A DNA stretch of 64,000 nt, taken from positions 1,262,616-1,326,615 of the forward strand of contig KN832881.1 of assembly GCA_000827325.1 (NCBI GenBank), written 5' to 3'. A program made the position numbers and the translations under genes. The stretch comes from Oidiodendron maius Zn (Eukaryota; Ascomycota; Leotiomycetes; Myxotrichaceae). Below, piece after piece: positions 22,128 to 35,040 of the stretch; within the stretch, counting starts at the first letter, position 1; every line of letters begins with the position of its first letter. The notes under the pieces were generated by a model. It was not told the origin of the DNA. It made no database searches and was given only the letters and a program-made list of their open reading frames with translations.

Positions 22128-24437
22128 ATGGATGCTCAGCCAACCATTGCTATCCTGGATGGAGGCTTGAAAAGGCAGCTGGAGGGAGAGCAATCGGCCA
22201 TTCCAAGCTCTGCACAGTCAAATACTGATCAGGTCGCGACCACCAATGGGACGCAGATGGAGGGGAACGGTGGCCATGAGCCGACATCGAAACGGCTGAA
22301 GTTTGACCAGACTGAACAGGGTCCTAGAATGGATGCACGAGAGAAGGTGAAAGGAATTGCCTTGATCAAACCGGAGTGAGTCTGCGGCAGCTCAGCACAA
22401 ATGACAAATCAGATTCGTCTCATGAGCACTAACTAGGTCAAATTCCAGGTATGTTATCGATGCACACGACAGAACAGCGCTACATATCCCTCTTCCCGAT
22501 GATGACGCTGCGGAAGGACGTACCGATGACCGAGATAGTGGGGCAAAGAAACAGAAGAAAGAGAAAGGCCAAAATAAAAGTCGCAAATTTGGCTCTTGGT
22601 ACGATGCAATAAGATTATGCAACACTCGAGCCAATTCCTCGGAATTTTCTCCTAAGCCGTGCAAATATGGAGATACTTGCAAATGTACCCATGACCTGCG
22701 CAAGTATCTGAAAGATGGTAAAAGAGAAGACCTTACAACATTTAACGGAAAATGTCCGGTGTGGGAGGTTAATGGCACTTGCTACGCTGGCTGGAAGTGT
22801 AGATTTGTGGGTAGCCATTCAAAGGAGGCACTCCACGAAGATGGAAGAAATGAACTGGTCCTCATAGACGACGCTGAGAGGATATCTGGACAGCCAGATG
22901 GGGATGACGAGAATCGGAAAGGGCTTTTCAATATCGTTAGCACGAGCCAAAAATTGGAATTAGCTCGGAGGAGATTTACGACCGAGAGAGCCGATGAGTA
23001 CTCAGAATGGCTAGACAATGACTCTAAAGAAATGGACAAGATTTACCAGCAGAGAAAAGATGCCACGGAAGAGGAAAAGCAGGAAAATCGAGCTCAGTTC
23101 ACGGACCCTCCCTTTCTACCTTCTGAAAAGCGAAGAGTTTACTTTGGTGCGGAAACACCGGTTCTCGCACCTCTCACGACTCAAGGAAACTTACCATTTC
23201 GGCGAATGTGCGTGGAATTTGGTGCACAGCTCACCTACTCAGAAATGGCCATGACTTTGCCCATGATCCAGGGTCAAAAATCCGAATGGGCTCTCTTGAA
23301 AGCTCACGAGGTTGAAATATCGCCTCCTCGGTATACACCCAAATCTGTTGTTCAAGGATATGATAACTCGAGGGACCTGAAGTTTGGTGCTCAAGTAGCA
23401 GCAAATAAGCCTTGGCAAGCAATAAAGTGTGCCGAGATTCTTAGTCGACTAGTTCCCCACCTGCGGGTTATCGACCTCAATTGCGGGTGTCCTATCGAAC
23501 TGGTGTATAGGATGGGGGGTGGATCGGCATTGCTAGACTCCCCATCGAAGCTCGAAAAGATGATTAGAGGGATGAACGCGGTATCAGGGGAAATTCCGGT
23601 GACAGCCAAGATTCGAATGGGGACAAGAGATGGAAAGCCCACTGCGCTGAAGACAATTGAACGCCTTGCGCTCGGCGGATACGAAGCACGAGAGAGACTT
23701 GGTGCTCCTGGTTGCGCAGCCATCACTCTACATGGAAGAAGCAGACAGCAACGATATACGAAGAGTGCAGACTGGGAATACATTGCAGAGTGCTCCGCAC
23801 TGGTTAAATCCTATAACGACTCGAAGAACAAGATTACTGATACCATTCGAGAACCCGACGAAAGAACTCAAGCCAATACCGCCTTTGGTACCCCTTATTT
23901 CCTTGGAAATGGTGATTGTTACTCGCACGTCGATTATTTGGATCATCTTCAGCATGCTAACGTAGATTCTGTCATGGTTGCCCGAGGCGCCCTAATCAAG
24001 CCTTGGGTTTTCGAGGAAATTGAAAAGGGACAGTACATAGACAAGTCTGCAACAGAACGCCTCGGTTTTATTGAAAAGTTCGCACGTTACGGACTCGAGG
24101 CTTGGGGCTCAGATGAGGTGGGCGTTGGGCAGACCAGGAGGTTTTTGCTTGAATGGCTAAGCTTCGCTCATAGATATGTCCCCGTTGGCATTCTAGATCA
24201 TCTACCGCCTAGCCTCCAAGACCGGCCTCCGGCTTATAGAGGAAGAGATGATTTGGAGACTTTGCTGGCTAGTGACAATTATCGGGATTGGATTAAACTA
24301 AGGTAAGCAACTAATAAACAAATTATTTGCAGATGCTTACTAGAGGCAGTGAAATGTTTCTTGGCCCTGCCCACAAGGATTTCAAGTTTCAACCGAAACA
24401 TAAATCTCACAGCTATGATATAGAAGCGGAAGGATGA
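22128..24437 (+). CDS. DUS3: tRNA-dihydrouridine(47) synthase [NAD(P)+]
   Basis: Exons 22128..22375, 22449..24302 and 24350..24437, 729 residues. After a disordered N-terminus, two CCCH-type zinc fingers begin near residue 154 ([11 protein letters not shown] and [13 protein letters not shown]). The FMN-dependent Dus TIM barrel starts near residue 320 ([17 protein letters not shown]). It includes NCGCP, with the likely catalytic Cys430, then [23 protein letters not shown] and [14 protein letters not shown]. The order of zinc fingers then barrel is specific to Dus3, which reduces U47 in the tRNA variable loop. The last exon encodes the conserved tail [13 protein letters not shown], which confirms the second intron. 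First ATG in frame is 22128. Confidence 0.95.
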
Positions 24438-25108
24438 TGGGTCAGCGAACACAGGAATGCATTTTCTGCTGCCTATTTTTGCATCTGCATGGCGTCTGCA
24501 TAACTAAGAGTTATCTTCCATAGGCAAGCAATAGAATTAGACTTGTGGAAGATAAAAGCTAATCGGACTGTGATTTTGTATCTCAACAGCTAAGTAGTAG
24601 ATAACCATGTAGCAAATCCATACCTCTACCTAGTAGATATCTCCGTGGCATACTCCCCATCTCATAGGATTTTAAACATCATTCGCTGATGTTATTACTC
24701 TGCAATATCAGCAGGGGACATTGTATGATAAGCTGCTATGCCTTTTTAAGGTTGTCAAGCCAAGTATCGTCATTGAGAAACAGGCCACGTATTTATGCCT
24801 TAAATAAAAGGCATTAATGGATCCTGATGACGTTGTGGGAGCTAACAAAAGAGACGAGCTTCGACCTCGACACACCTGTCCAACTCTGTACCATCGCACA
24901 ACACACAAGATAAGTCTTTGAAACTGCGAAAAGCATTTGACGCAAACTCCACATTCGGTAAATGCTCCTTGCTGTTTGGATACGAAATTTTTTAATGTCC
25001 GCACATTTAAGAAGGAAGCATCCCTTACGGGCAACCTAACTAACTTCACAAGGACACGACTCAGGCTGATACCCTCCTTGACTCTGGCAAGCAAATCAGT
25101 TTGCAAAT
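24438..25108. other. Intergenic, nothing seen
   Basis: 671 bp between DUS3 and the BAP31-family gene, both on the plus strand. AT-rich; holds a terminator and a promoter by position only. Confidence 0.5.
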
Positions 25109-25976
25109 ATGACGCTCTATTATAGTCTCGTACGTTTCCACGTCTTCGAATATATCTTACCTTCTCCTTCATCTTCATGGACAAGTTAAGCTATGTCTAC
25201 TAGGCAGCAAGCTTCGCAGTCACCAGCAACTAACGTTATACCAGGTCTTCCTGCTCCTTGTTGCAGAGATGGCGTTGTTCATGATTCTTATCATTCCTCT
25301 ACCCTTTAACATCCGCCGAAAGATGTTTACTTTCATGTACAATACCCCTGCCTCTCCTACCATTATATATTGTGTTGACAGCCACATACAGAAGCGAAAG
25401 CCCTATCGTAGCCAAGCTCCAGTATGGGATGAAAATTACCTTTATCTTCATCCTAATACTCTTTATTGACAGTGTCAATCGCGTATATCGCGTCCAAGTC
25501 GAGCTGGCTGAAAGCAAAGATATGGGCGGGTAAGTCCCTTATCATTATTGCACCACTGATCCGCCGCAAAGCATACGGCTAACTTAAGTAGCAGAACTGC
25601 TGTCTTGGGTCACGAGCGTATGGAAGTTCAAGCTCGAAAATTCTACTCGCAACGAAACATGTACCTCTGTGGCTTCACACTTTTCCTATCACTGATTCTT
25701 AACCGCACATACACATTGATCCTCGACGTCCTCCGCCTCGAAGAGAAAGTCAAGAGATACGAAGGTAGCCCTAAAGCAGGTGGCAAACAAGGAGAGAAGC
25801 TTGAGAATGCCGGGAATGCTGGAGAAATCGGGAGGCTGAGAGAGGAGTTGGCTGCAAAGGAGCGAGATATTGAGGCTTTGAGGAAGCAGTCAGAGGGCTT
25901 GAGCAAGGAATACGGAAGCTTGAGCGATAAGTATGAGGCTACTCTGAAGGACAACACTCCAAAGAAGGATCGATGA
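25109..25976 (+). CDS. BAP31/Yet-family endoplasmic reticulum transmembrane protein
   Basis: Four exons, 25109..25129, 25245..25336, 25392..25529 and 25595..25976, give 210 residues. The first exon is only 21 nt (MTLYYSL). Three membrane segments appear: VFLLLVAEMALFMILIIPLP, ITFIFILILFIDSVN and MYLCGFTLFLSLILNRTYTL. Between the last two is the conserved ARKFYSQRNMYLCGF block, and a coiled coil fills the C-terminal 75 residues. The protein ends in KKDR, a KKxx dilysine ER-retrieval signal. BAP31 proteins (Yet1-3 in yeast) sort membrane proteins for ER exit and associate with the translocon. Branch sites TAACT/CTAAC precede the acceptors, and all joins are in phase. Confidence 0.92.
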
Positions 25977-26845
25977 ATGTAACATGCAGTTGTCCAAGCC
26001 TTAACGACAGCGGTAGACAGGGCCAATTGGAGAAGGGATACGGGATGCAGATGTGAGGTGCTGAGATGACTGGAGGCGTACATAGTAGAATTGGGTGGAT
26101 GCAAAGGTAGCAAAAACAATGCATTGGAGTCGTGCGACATTCTTTTCCCTTGGTAGCTTATTTCTAAAATAGCTTTGCAATGCCAATTTCTCTCAGTGGC
26201 TCTTCTCACTTCGATGGCCTCGACATCATCAGATTAATACATTTCGTCTCCCTCCACCATCGATATTGATAGGCCTTTTTGTGCATGTATGCACTTACAG
26301 TTTTCTGAAATCCTCCGCGTTCATCCTCGACAGCCTGGTCATATGAGATTCGCGGGATTGGCAAATCACGCCACTTAACGGAGACTCCATACATGACCTT
26401 TGGAAAGATCCTAGTGATGTTAATCGAACCTCTTTCCGTAGAACATAGATGCGAAATACGCCGTACTAAGAATTGCTGCCAAAGATGAAAGCAAGAAGCT
26501 TCAGAGGCAGGGAAAATGGTAAGTATCTGGGGTGCGACGTTCACGAAACACGGTTTCAGCCCCCACCTTGGCTCGTTCTCCTCTCATTCCTGGCGAAGGA
26601 AAAGTTGCGAGTGGCTTGGACAGGGACAGTGCTAGGGCTTATGGCGCTGAATGTGGCATTGTTGGCCGCCCCTTGTCTGCACAAGTACGTGCAAGTACAA
26701 CAGACCCTTATAGCCTTGGGGCCGGTGCGTTAAATACCTTCTTCACCCAGTACTCGGCTTTTTCGCGCGCCATGCCTCGTTCCTCTACCTTACCTGCCCC
26801 CTCCAAGTGCATATCGTCACGAGAAGCAGGCTGCCGTTCGCTGCG
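25977..26845. other. Intergenic with weak signs of a small minus-strand gene
   Basis: 869 bp. Within it, minus-strand segments encode short protein-like peptides, but I could not splice them into a consistent gene; see findings. Otherwise it holds the promoter of the next gene. Confidence 0.35.
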
Positions 26846-27814
26846 ATGACAATAACGCTCGTGCCTCTGTCGACAGTTTTCACTCCACCCGCCTCGTGCT
26901 CGTCGAGCTGGACGTACGAGGGATCGGTTTACAATGGCGTCGCCAGCGGCCTCCTGCTTCAAAATGCGGTGGGAGATATTTTGGATACTGAATGTTTTCC
27001 ACCAGGATATGAAGGAAATGGTCGAGTGCCTGCACCACAGGTGTTCAGTCCGGGTGCCTGTCCTCATGGATACGTGACCCAATCGCCAGTCTTGGTTGAC
27101 GCTGGAGTGACGACGGCGTCATGCTGCTCCATGTAAGTACTATTGTTAAGCTAAGGCTTGGGTTAGGCTTACAATACATCTAGAGGGTTCACGTTCTCTA
27201 CTAACGACGGCGGCAACGAGGGCTGTCTCAGTACTTTCACTGGCGCAACCAGCCTTGCAGCACGAGCTGGAGGAGAAATATTTAGCTCCACCGACACTAC
27301 TAGCCATACCTCGATATCCGGAACCTTTCAAATGTGGGGCCAGGTGCTCACTGTTGCGTTTGATAATGATCAATTGAGCCTCTATACGACAACAACTTCC
27401 AGTACACCGACGTCTTCTTCCACGGCGGTGACATCTACTCCAACCACGGCAGTCTCTTCAACCACAAGTTCGGCATCAACAAACCTTAGTCCTACGACAA
27501 CATCCTCTCCATCTAATCACTCCTCTGGTGGGCTTTCGGGTGGTGCTAAGGCTGGTATAGCTATTGCAGTAGTAGTTGGCGCGTTCCTATTGATAGGAGC
27601 AGCCTTCGTTTGGTGGAGACGACGTAGGATATATGGTAGATCTGGGTACACGAGCGAACTAGCCGCTCCCTTAGGCGGCGACCTCCAATACAAATATGGA
27701 GAGCAACCACCGCTTCACGCGCCGGTGGAGCTTTTAGCAACACAGCCCGAAGCAGTTACGAGAAGACAGCCTAGACTAGTTGGAGGATATGGACCCTCCG
27801 AGATGCCGTCATGA
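26846..27814 (+). CDS. Single-pass membrane protein with Ser/Thr-rich stalk (Mid2/WSC-like architecture)
   Basis: Exons 26846..27132 and 27184..27814, 305 residues. The N-terminal ectodomain begins MTITLVPLSTVFTPPASC and has conserved cysteines (DTECFPPGYEG, GACPHGYVTQ, TASCC, NEGCLS), a layout I recall in many fungal wall-associated proteins. A Ser/Thr stalk at about residues 185-232, probably O-mannosylated, leads to a membrane segment (AGIAIAVVVGAFLLIGAAFVWW) and a basic stop-transfer RRRR, then a cytosolic tail of about 60 residues. The resemblance to wall-stress sensors is architectural only. No clear signal peptide is visible at the chosen ATG; the frame is open for some codons upstream without an ATG, so a missed 5' exon is possible. 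Confidence 0.78.
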
Positions 27815-30391
27815 CTTTGTTTTAGATATCCTATCACTTTAACGATGGATGGCAGGCGTTCTGAACTAGGCACCTCTGGAGTTATGACCCGGTAGGTGAA
27901 CATTGTTCTAATTGATATAATATAAGAAATAAACCATTGGCTCTCAGAATGAGGCCAGTAGTACGTCTTTGGCTCCAGAAATGCATGTGGGTGTGAATAT
28001 TATCATCAATAGACGCTGTTATGCACACTATAATAAATTCAACCTCCACTCCTCACAATACCAGAAGATAATTGGCAAGGGGAAGGTGTGGAAATACTTA
28101 TACTGAATTATTACTTAGGACTAAGCAATAAACTTTCTAATGCGCAAGCCAAAGAAAGAGATAGTACGCTGACCCAGTGCCCAATGTTCAAAGAAATTTC
28201 GTACCTTCCAATATTAAATAATCAGCAGAGACCCTGAATACCAAGTAAAAGCCCAAACAAGGCTCACAAAACGTCGTCCCAAGATACGGTGAAATCGAAA
28301 CAATTTCCAGACCACAGCGAGTGACCGGAAACGCATACTTTAACCAGTGTCTTCTTCACCGACACCGGTTTGTCGATGGATGCTCGCGGCACTCTTCATT
28401 AAGCCATTTGACCTCGTATGTATACCTACTGCATCCTCTGACGAAGAACGGGTGTTGGAGCGAGCAAGGCGTTCGTTGGTAGCGGATAAGGCACCAGCAT
28501 GGGCGGTGATAGGCTATTTCAGTGCACATAGTTTGCGTTGTTGACCTTTCTGTTTTTTTGTGAGAGTGCGCCGGTTGAAATTGCCCCGTGGTGTCGAAGT
28601 TGAGAGCTGTGAGACCTGAGAGGCTGAATTTGGATGAGAATATTTATGTGGAACTTCTCAAGGGAGTTTGTGAGTATTACTTGTCTCGGCTGCGCGTGTT
28701 ATTAGTTTCTTGATGAGGCAGGAGTTGCTGCTTTAGTTATTGTATTGTCTATCTGTGCTGTGGAAGGTTGTGGCTGGAAAGGTAAAGTAAATTAAGGCTG
28801 GTAAATATTTTATAGGAATTGAGAGTGGTTGTTTAGTTGCTTTCATAAACGCAACTGCTGAAAGTAAGTCGGAAGAGAAAACTTGTTTATCCCTCTCCTC
28901 TCTTGTTGCGCCAGCCTGCACAGAACAAGACTCAGTGAGTCAAGGCCTTGATAAAAAGCTGTGTACATCAGTCAAGGCAGCTCCAAGAAGGTTATAGCTG
29001 CAAGCCGATTTTTATCTGTAAAGTATTCCTTAGATGGCAGGATGACGCTCCCCCTGTTTGTTTTCTTTTAAAGATATTCAAGGTGTGAGTGGATTTTGAC
29101 AAAGCCTCTTTCATGTACCACTCGATTTTCTTTCGTTGTACTATATAAAAGCAAAAGAGTAGTATATATCCCATTGGCCAGATTCCTGTGACTTCACAAG
29201 AAAACCTTGCCTTCATTCAACCGTTAGACTGTTCCCCGTGTTTGTTCCCAGCGATCAGAAAAGACATCTGTGTAATTAGCACCTCCGATGCAACAACTTC
29301 CCCCATATAGAATTATTTTATCTCAATTAACGAGTCTTTCAAGTTCTTTGACAAATATACCTTATTTTCGAAGCCTCTCATAACGTAAAAGAGGAGTCTC
29401 TTCCTCTGAAGAGTGGCTTGGCAGACCTTAGCCGAGATCATCTGCTCAGTTCAAAATCCGAGCCCCCCAGGTATGCACACAATCAATCGCATTTTGGTGC
29501 ACATTGCCGATATCTGCCGTGTTATGTGCACCCTAAGCCTCTGAGCATACGAGACAAACCACGGAGTCTGTCACGGGGTGCATTATGGAAATGCAGGAGC
29601 CACCAATTGGATCACACACCCCATGTCGTACAACAGTCCCAAACACGTTAATCAGGACCCCCGGATTTGTCAATCCTCTTGGAAAGGAAATTACAGAACG
29701 TGTGCAATATGGAGCATCACTTGTTGCTACCGAGGGGTTGTGTGTCGATGATCCGCTGCATGCTCGGGATAAGGTTGCTTAGACAGGAAAGGGTGGTAAG
29801 TAAGCACGCAGAATAGCCGCCCAGTAGTCATGCAGCGAGTGCATTTCTGTATGTACATGCAAGCCCTCTGCGCATGCGTCCGCATCGTTAGTTTCAAAAC
29901 CAGCGCTTAACAGCGTTTGTTTTTGTCCACGATTGTCAAAAAAGCGGGATGAGAGATAGTGGAGAACAAACAGGCGGATAGTGGTGCTAATGAGGATAGG
30001 ATTAGTTAGGCATGCTTTGCTCAAACCTGGCTGTAGAGATTCATGAAATTGAGGCTCAATGAACAAAATACAGGCGATTTAAGAGTTGATAGATATCCGA
30101 CACTTTATACTCCATTTAAACACCTGAAAGGTCTCCCAAGGGGTATCTCGCAAATTTCCATACAACTAGCCGACCCCCAAAATGAATGTAGAGAAATCTG
30201 CTTCGGGCATACACGTCGTGAAATTACATCAATCCTCGGGACCGTCCACAATCTCAAACTGCTTGTATGCTCAACCAGGCCGACTAGGGTAGTTGTGCAC
30301 CACCTGGGCCAGAAATCAATCCCCCTCACGTCACCAAATGCCGCCTGTTGTGCAAGATGCGGCATATATTCCAATTTTGCGAGAATGACCT
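27815..30391. other. Long gene-poor stretch, nothing supported
   Basis: 2.6 kb between convergent genes. Only short chance frames occur, all poor in composition. No transposon ends, long repeats or tRNA-like B boxes were noticed. Confidence 0.45.
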
Positions 30392-32896
30392 TCAGACCGA
30401 AATGCTGACATTCTTCCTCTTTTCCGCCTCTTCTAAATGGAATCCAAAGACCATCCTAAATAAGTCTTTCAAGAAAGTATACTGTCCGCTTCTCATCATC
30501 CAACCTACACTCTTTGCAACATCGATCGCAGAAGCCTTTTTACCAATGCCTGGCAGAGAGTGAGAGCTTCTAAAAGTTGGGTCACTTAAAACTAGGCTAC
30601 GATATGAGCTGAGCAACGAGGCGTGTGAAGGGAGAGAACCAAAGGAACCAGTTGGGAGGGCTTTGACGAAGGTTTGCAAGGCGGGTGGATCCCCTTTGTT
30701 GGGTCCAGATGACGTAGGAGTTGTCCTAGAGAAGCCCACATTCATTGCGGCTTTCAAGATAAGGATTTTGAGACGTGTGAGATTGACATCCTCCGGATTG
30801 GCATTGGACGTTATCGTACTATTAGAATGCGCCGATTTATTACTGCCCTGTGAGTAACCTGAAAGGGAAGACGATGCACTCGACCACCGTACACTTCGGC
30901 TATTATCAGTGCCTAGAACGAGAATATTTGGGATGTTGGGTGAGGCATCGGGGGAGATGGGTGTATCCTCAAACTCCGTAGTGGGCGTTTCCGGGTTCCA
31001 GCCAGGTGTTGGATTGTCCCGGAAGAGCGTGCGGGCATGCGGGGGATGTTCGGGGTTCTCTGGCAAGCTAGACAGACTGCTAGACTTGCTGTGGGAGGAC
31101 GCGTGAGAGGAAGCATCTCTCGAGCGACTCATTTGGTCGCCTATTTGCGAAAATGTAGTTTGTGAGGCTCGGGGAGTGCCGCGCTCTGGACGAACTTGAG
31201 TCCAGCCTTCTCGGAAAAGGTCACAGAGTTCCCAGCATGCTTGAACAGCTGAACCAAGGAGTTCTTCATCGGCAGACTTTCCGTCTCTCTTATTCTGCCG
31301 AAGGCTGAATAGCATCTCGGCCAATGACCAACAAGCCCGCAGAAGAGCGTCCGTCTCCTCGGCAAGCTCATTGCGTTGTTTCATGAGGCGATGGCAAAGG
31401 GTGATGTAAAAATCCAGTGTCCTTTCCCGGAAGGCTTCAGGAAGGCTCCTATCGTGAGTGTTATAGAGATGGTTGTTCAGCTCGAAGCTAACTCGTAACA
31501 CGGAATCGGCGGTCTCGTCTTTCCGCTGGCGCACATCGAACAATGCTTGGCAAAAGTCTCGGCACATATCAAGAGTTGGCTTCACGAATGAATCATTATC
31601 TTCGTCTCGGCTGTCATAAAGCTTCTGGCACAGCTTCCAGCAGCACTTCCAGGCCTGTTCATGTGCATCCCCAGTTCCGGAATAACTGAAAATTCGCTCG
31701 CGATGGATTGAGCTCAGACTTGCCAGGGTATTGCACAAAGTCCAGCATTCATTAAGCGCCATCTTAAGCGCCTCGATCTCGTGCGCTTGAACATGTATAA
31801 TGTTTGCCTCGAACTCTTCTTCCTCACGTTGCTCCTCCTCTGGTATCTCTGTAAATTGTGAGCATGGCGATCGAATCCTGTGGTAGGCAAACTAACCTTC
31901 GAGGCTGTGTAAGCTGGATGATGCCCTAGATGGTGATCTCTCCAGCCCGAAAGCTTCTACCTCTTGTCGAGTGTGTGCTCGAGGGGTTGCATCCTCGATG
32001 CTGTATTTACTTGGCGGGATGTTTGTTGAAATAGGAGGCGGGGAGACTGGCTGGCCACTCTGCTTTAAGTTAGCATCAATAAGTAGGGCCATGGTTTACG
32101 CTGTACCTCGTCTTTTGGGACATCTAGTACTGATTTCATAGAATGCGGGACAATGTCTTCTATCTGATACGGGATGGGTGTTGACCTGTCCTGCGTCTTT
32201 GGCGGGGTCGTAGGTACAGGTGGTGGAGATAACTGAAAAGGAGGAGATCGAGTTGGAGGAGACTTTTCTAGATGCCGAGACGTTGGTTGCGCTGGAAAAT
32301 TGTCCTGTCCAACGGTTAGTACGGTAACGCGGAGAATATCAGCGAACATACAAATCTCTGATATCCTTCCGGTGCATGGATAACAGATGTCGATTCATCG
32401 TTGATCGACGTCCGTAAATGTTCGGGGACTACTGTGCTAAGTCTTTGCAGTTGCTGCTTTGGTTAGAAGGCGTCTCTAGGGATGAGTGAGCTGGACCTAC
32501 TGTAGCGGGAGACGGCGTGGCTTCGCTCTGGATCAGCGGCAGCTGCAGCACTTCAACCTCCCCATTATCTTCATCCTCAATCTCTGTTGTATCAGTCCCG
32601 TTCGAGGTCACTGGTGAAGGCCCGACCATGTCGCTCGGACTAAAGGCGCTGAGTGCTGCTGGGGATGACCTGCGGTCCACTGAGTGGGGGTGGAGGGACG
32701 ATTCGCCAGAGCTACGAGCCGAGCTATCCAGATGTGAATTAGCATTCCTATTTCAACAGATATCGAGGCCTGCTTACATTGATTGAAAGCGTGAGCCCTG
32801 GGCGGGAGAATCGGGGGAGAGGGAGAATTCGGTATATGGAGACATGGCCGACATGATCGATCCGGGTGAGGACACGAGGGGGTTCTCCAATGCCAT
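30392..32896 (-). CDS. Conserved fungal protein with Trp/Cys-rich helical domain, unknown function
   Basis: Six exons on the minus strand: 32896..32778, 32723..32501, 32456..32352, 32304..32107, 32062..31897 and 31848..30392, 755 residues, every junction in phase. Introns are 44-54 nt and several have clear CTAAC branch sites. Residues 1-260 are disordered and Ser/Pro-rich. Then comes a helical domain of about 180 residues beginning EIEALKMALNECWTLCNTLA, with recurring aromatic/Cys helices (AWKCCWKLCQKLYDSRD, TLDMCRDFCQALFDVRQ, LLRACWSLAEMLFSLRQ, AVQACWELCDLFREGW). These look like four or more related helical repeats. A linker and a second conserved segment near the C-terminus (LKILILKAAMNVGF, YTFLKDLFRMVFGFHLEE) follow. 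I believe it is a fungal-only DUF family but cannot name it with certainty. Confidence 0.82.
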
Positions 32897-35040
32897 GATT
32901 GAGAGTCTCACATGCGGCACCGACGAATGCTCAACTCGTCGGAGGGGAGGTTGAGGAGGTTATAAGTCTCGCTGCACAGAATCACGTATGTACTGCACGG
33001 TCTTTTGGTCAAACGATGGAGAGCTTCTCGGACCAGATGTTGGTTTGGGCCAGCCCTGCGGCCAGATGGAGCTCTCAGTAAGCCGCACTAGGAGCTCCAG
33101 TTTCTGGCGACCAGCTGGCGATAGCGCCGCTTATTATGAGGGGCGCGGGGATAGAGCGATGGGCTCGCGGTTGGGCAGAGAATGTGTTTTGTGGACGTTT
33201 GCCAATGGATGGTCTGCCTAGGAGAGCGCGGCGAACCGGAGGAAGGAGGTTGGCTTCTGGATGCGACAGGTATCGTATCACGGCGTCGATGGACCTTAGC
33301 TAACGCGAGCACAGAAGAAGTCAAGGTCGAGTCAGGCAAAGGCTGGCAGGGAGGTTGTGCCGTGCTGCTGCGTCTGCGTCTTTCTCGGCCAGCACCAACG
33401 CAACGCAACCACTCGCTTGGCTGCTGGGGAAGAGGATCCTTGCGGGCTCTGCGCGGGGGTTGGTGTTCGCCCTTGATTCGGAGGAGGAGGAGGAGGGTGA
33501 CGGACGTGGACGCTCTGCTCTCCACTTGCGCGAGCGCAGGCTGGTACGGGCGAGGTTGGTTTCATGACCACAAGGAGAAGCTGAAGATGCGATGCACGTA
33601 GAGGCAGGCAGTCTCGAAATGGGTGCAGCGAGAAGCCGGCCGTCGACAAATCACATACCCAGGCGGGCGTCTCTTGATCAAGGCCGCATGAGCAGACCCT
33701 GTCCGGCGCTTACGGGGCGAGATGAGTTGCTTCGGCGAGGGCACAGTACCGGAGGGCGACCACCTGTGCTCGGTTTGCACGTCTCCAAGACGGCGGGGAG
33801 GGCAGAGGGGCAGAGGTAAGCCATCCTCTCAGCTCAGACTTCCCCCGCCCAGAGAATGGGAAGCCCCGGTGATTGAAGCGTCGGCTGTGATGGATGCTCT
33901 TAGTGCGTGGTGGTTGTGATGGCCCAAAGCGGGAGCTCTCCTGGAGAGGGCCCGACTTGTGTGACGGGCAACCTTTCTCGCTCCTCTCGAGGCCTAGGTA
34001 TCGCACGGTTCCTTACCTCCTGTGCTACAGTACTTGATAACCCCGGCTGCGGGAGAGTAGGGAAAGGCGTCGATCCAGCCCATCCGAGGAGATCCACGGA
34101 CTTGGATGGCGGGTCAATGGCTTCTCGGCCCATTTCCGCGTACGGGCCAATGTATACGCGGGTGATGTTGCGATTAATGTGCACTCATAGGTACGTCTTC
34201 TCGCAAAGTCTGTCTCTTGTGCGAAATCTGTACAGAAGCGCCGCGGGTCTCGACGGCTCTGCGTGCAGCTCTACAGCCAACGGCCGGTTGCGCGACCCAC
34301 CAGACGCAAAAGTTCTGCAAGCCCAGCCTGCCACGACATATTCCAGTCGTAAATCGGTCTTGACAAAAGAACCGTACCTAAGTCTATCGGATTAGTCGAC
34401 TCTTTCACCGCCGTTAGAAAAGACGACAGCATGCTCGAACCAGGTGGCTATTCCAGAACCACTCGACTCAGCTCTGCGTCCCTCCTAGGTTTGCGCGTGC
34501 AAATGTGCGGCGCCATGTCTTGCAAATAATAATCCCTTCTCCAGACCCGCAAGCCTTATCTGGGAACAGGGTGCATGCATAGGCGCTGGAGCACGAATTC
34601 AGCACCATCACCCTGCCTATCACACGTCCCCTCTGCGGGGATCGACTCCAGAGGCCAATGTTGGTGTTTCCCAAGCATCCGGAACAAACTAACCCAGTAG
34701 CGTTCTTTCACCGCTCTTGGCTCAAGGAAATACTGGTTTGGCATGCTCATGCCTTAAACCCAAGAAGGCTCAATTTACCTCGGAAATCGCGTTGGCTCGT
34801 TCGTTGGTTACAAATAGATAGCAAGTTCAGTGTCCCTGAGTCCAGTGACTCGCCACAAGCGACTTTCGCTGGGGATTTTGGACGTAGAGGAAATGCATGT
34901 ATGGTATTGGGAAATGTATATTTTTTGTCCGACAATATTTGATGCCCCAAGCTTGATGCCTTCCCGGAGCGCCGACTATGAAGTATTTGATACCCGCCGC
35001 CTATAAACGCCAATCCTATGCAATGCCAGCCAGACCTTCT
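32897..35040. other. GC-rich intergenic stretch, no gene supported
   Basis: 2.1 kb between the start of the six-exon gene and the 3' end of RPB10, both on the minus strand. GC content is visibly higher than in the neighbours, and many overlapping Arg/Ser/Pro-rich frames occur on both strands, as expected by chance in GC-rich DNA. It probably includes the promoter and leader of the six-exon gene. Confidence 0.45.

Noticed and set aside
33088-33601. Overlapping frames on both strands of 105-145 codons
   Set aside because: They overlap each other, are Arg/Ser/Pro-rich and show no domain; typical of chance frames in GC-rich upstream DNA.
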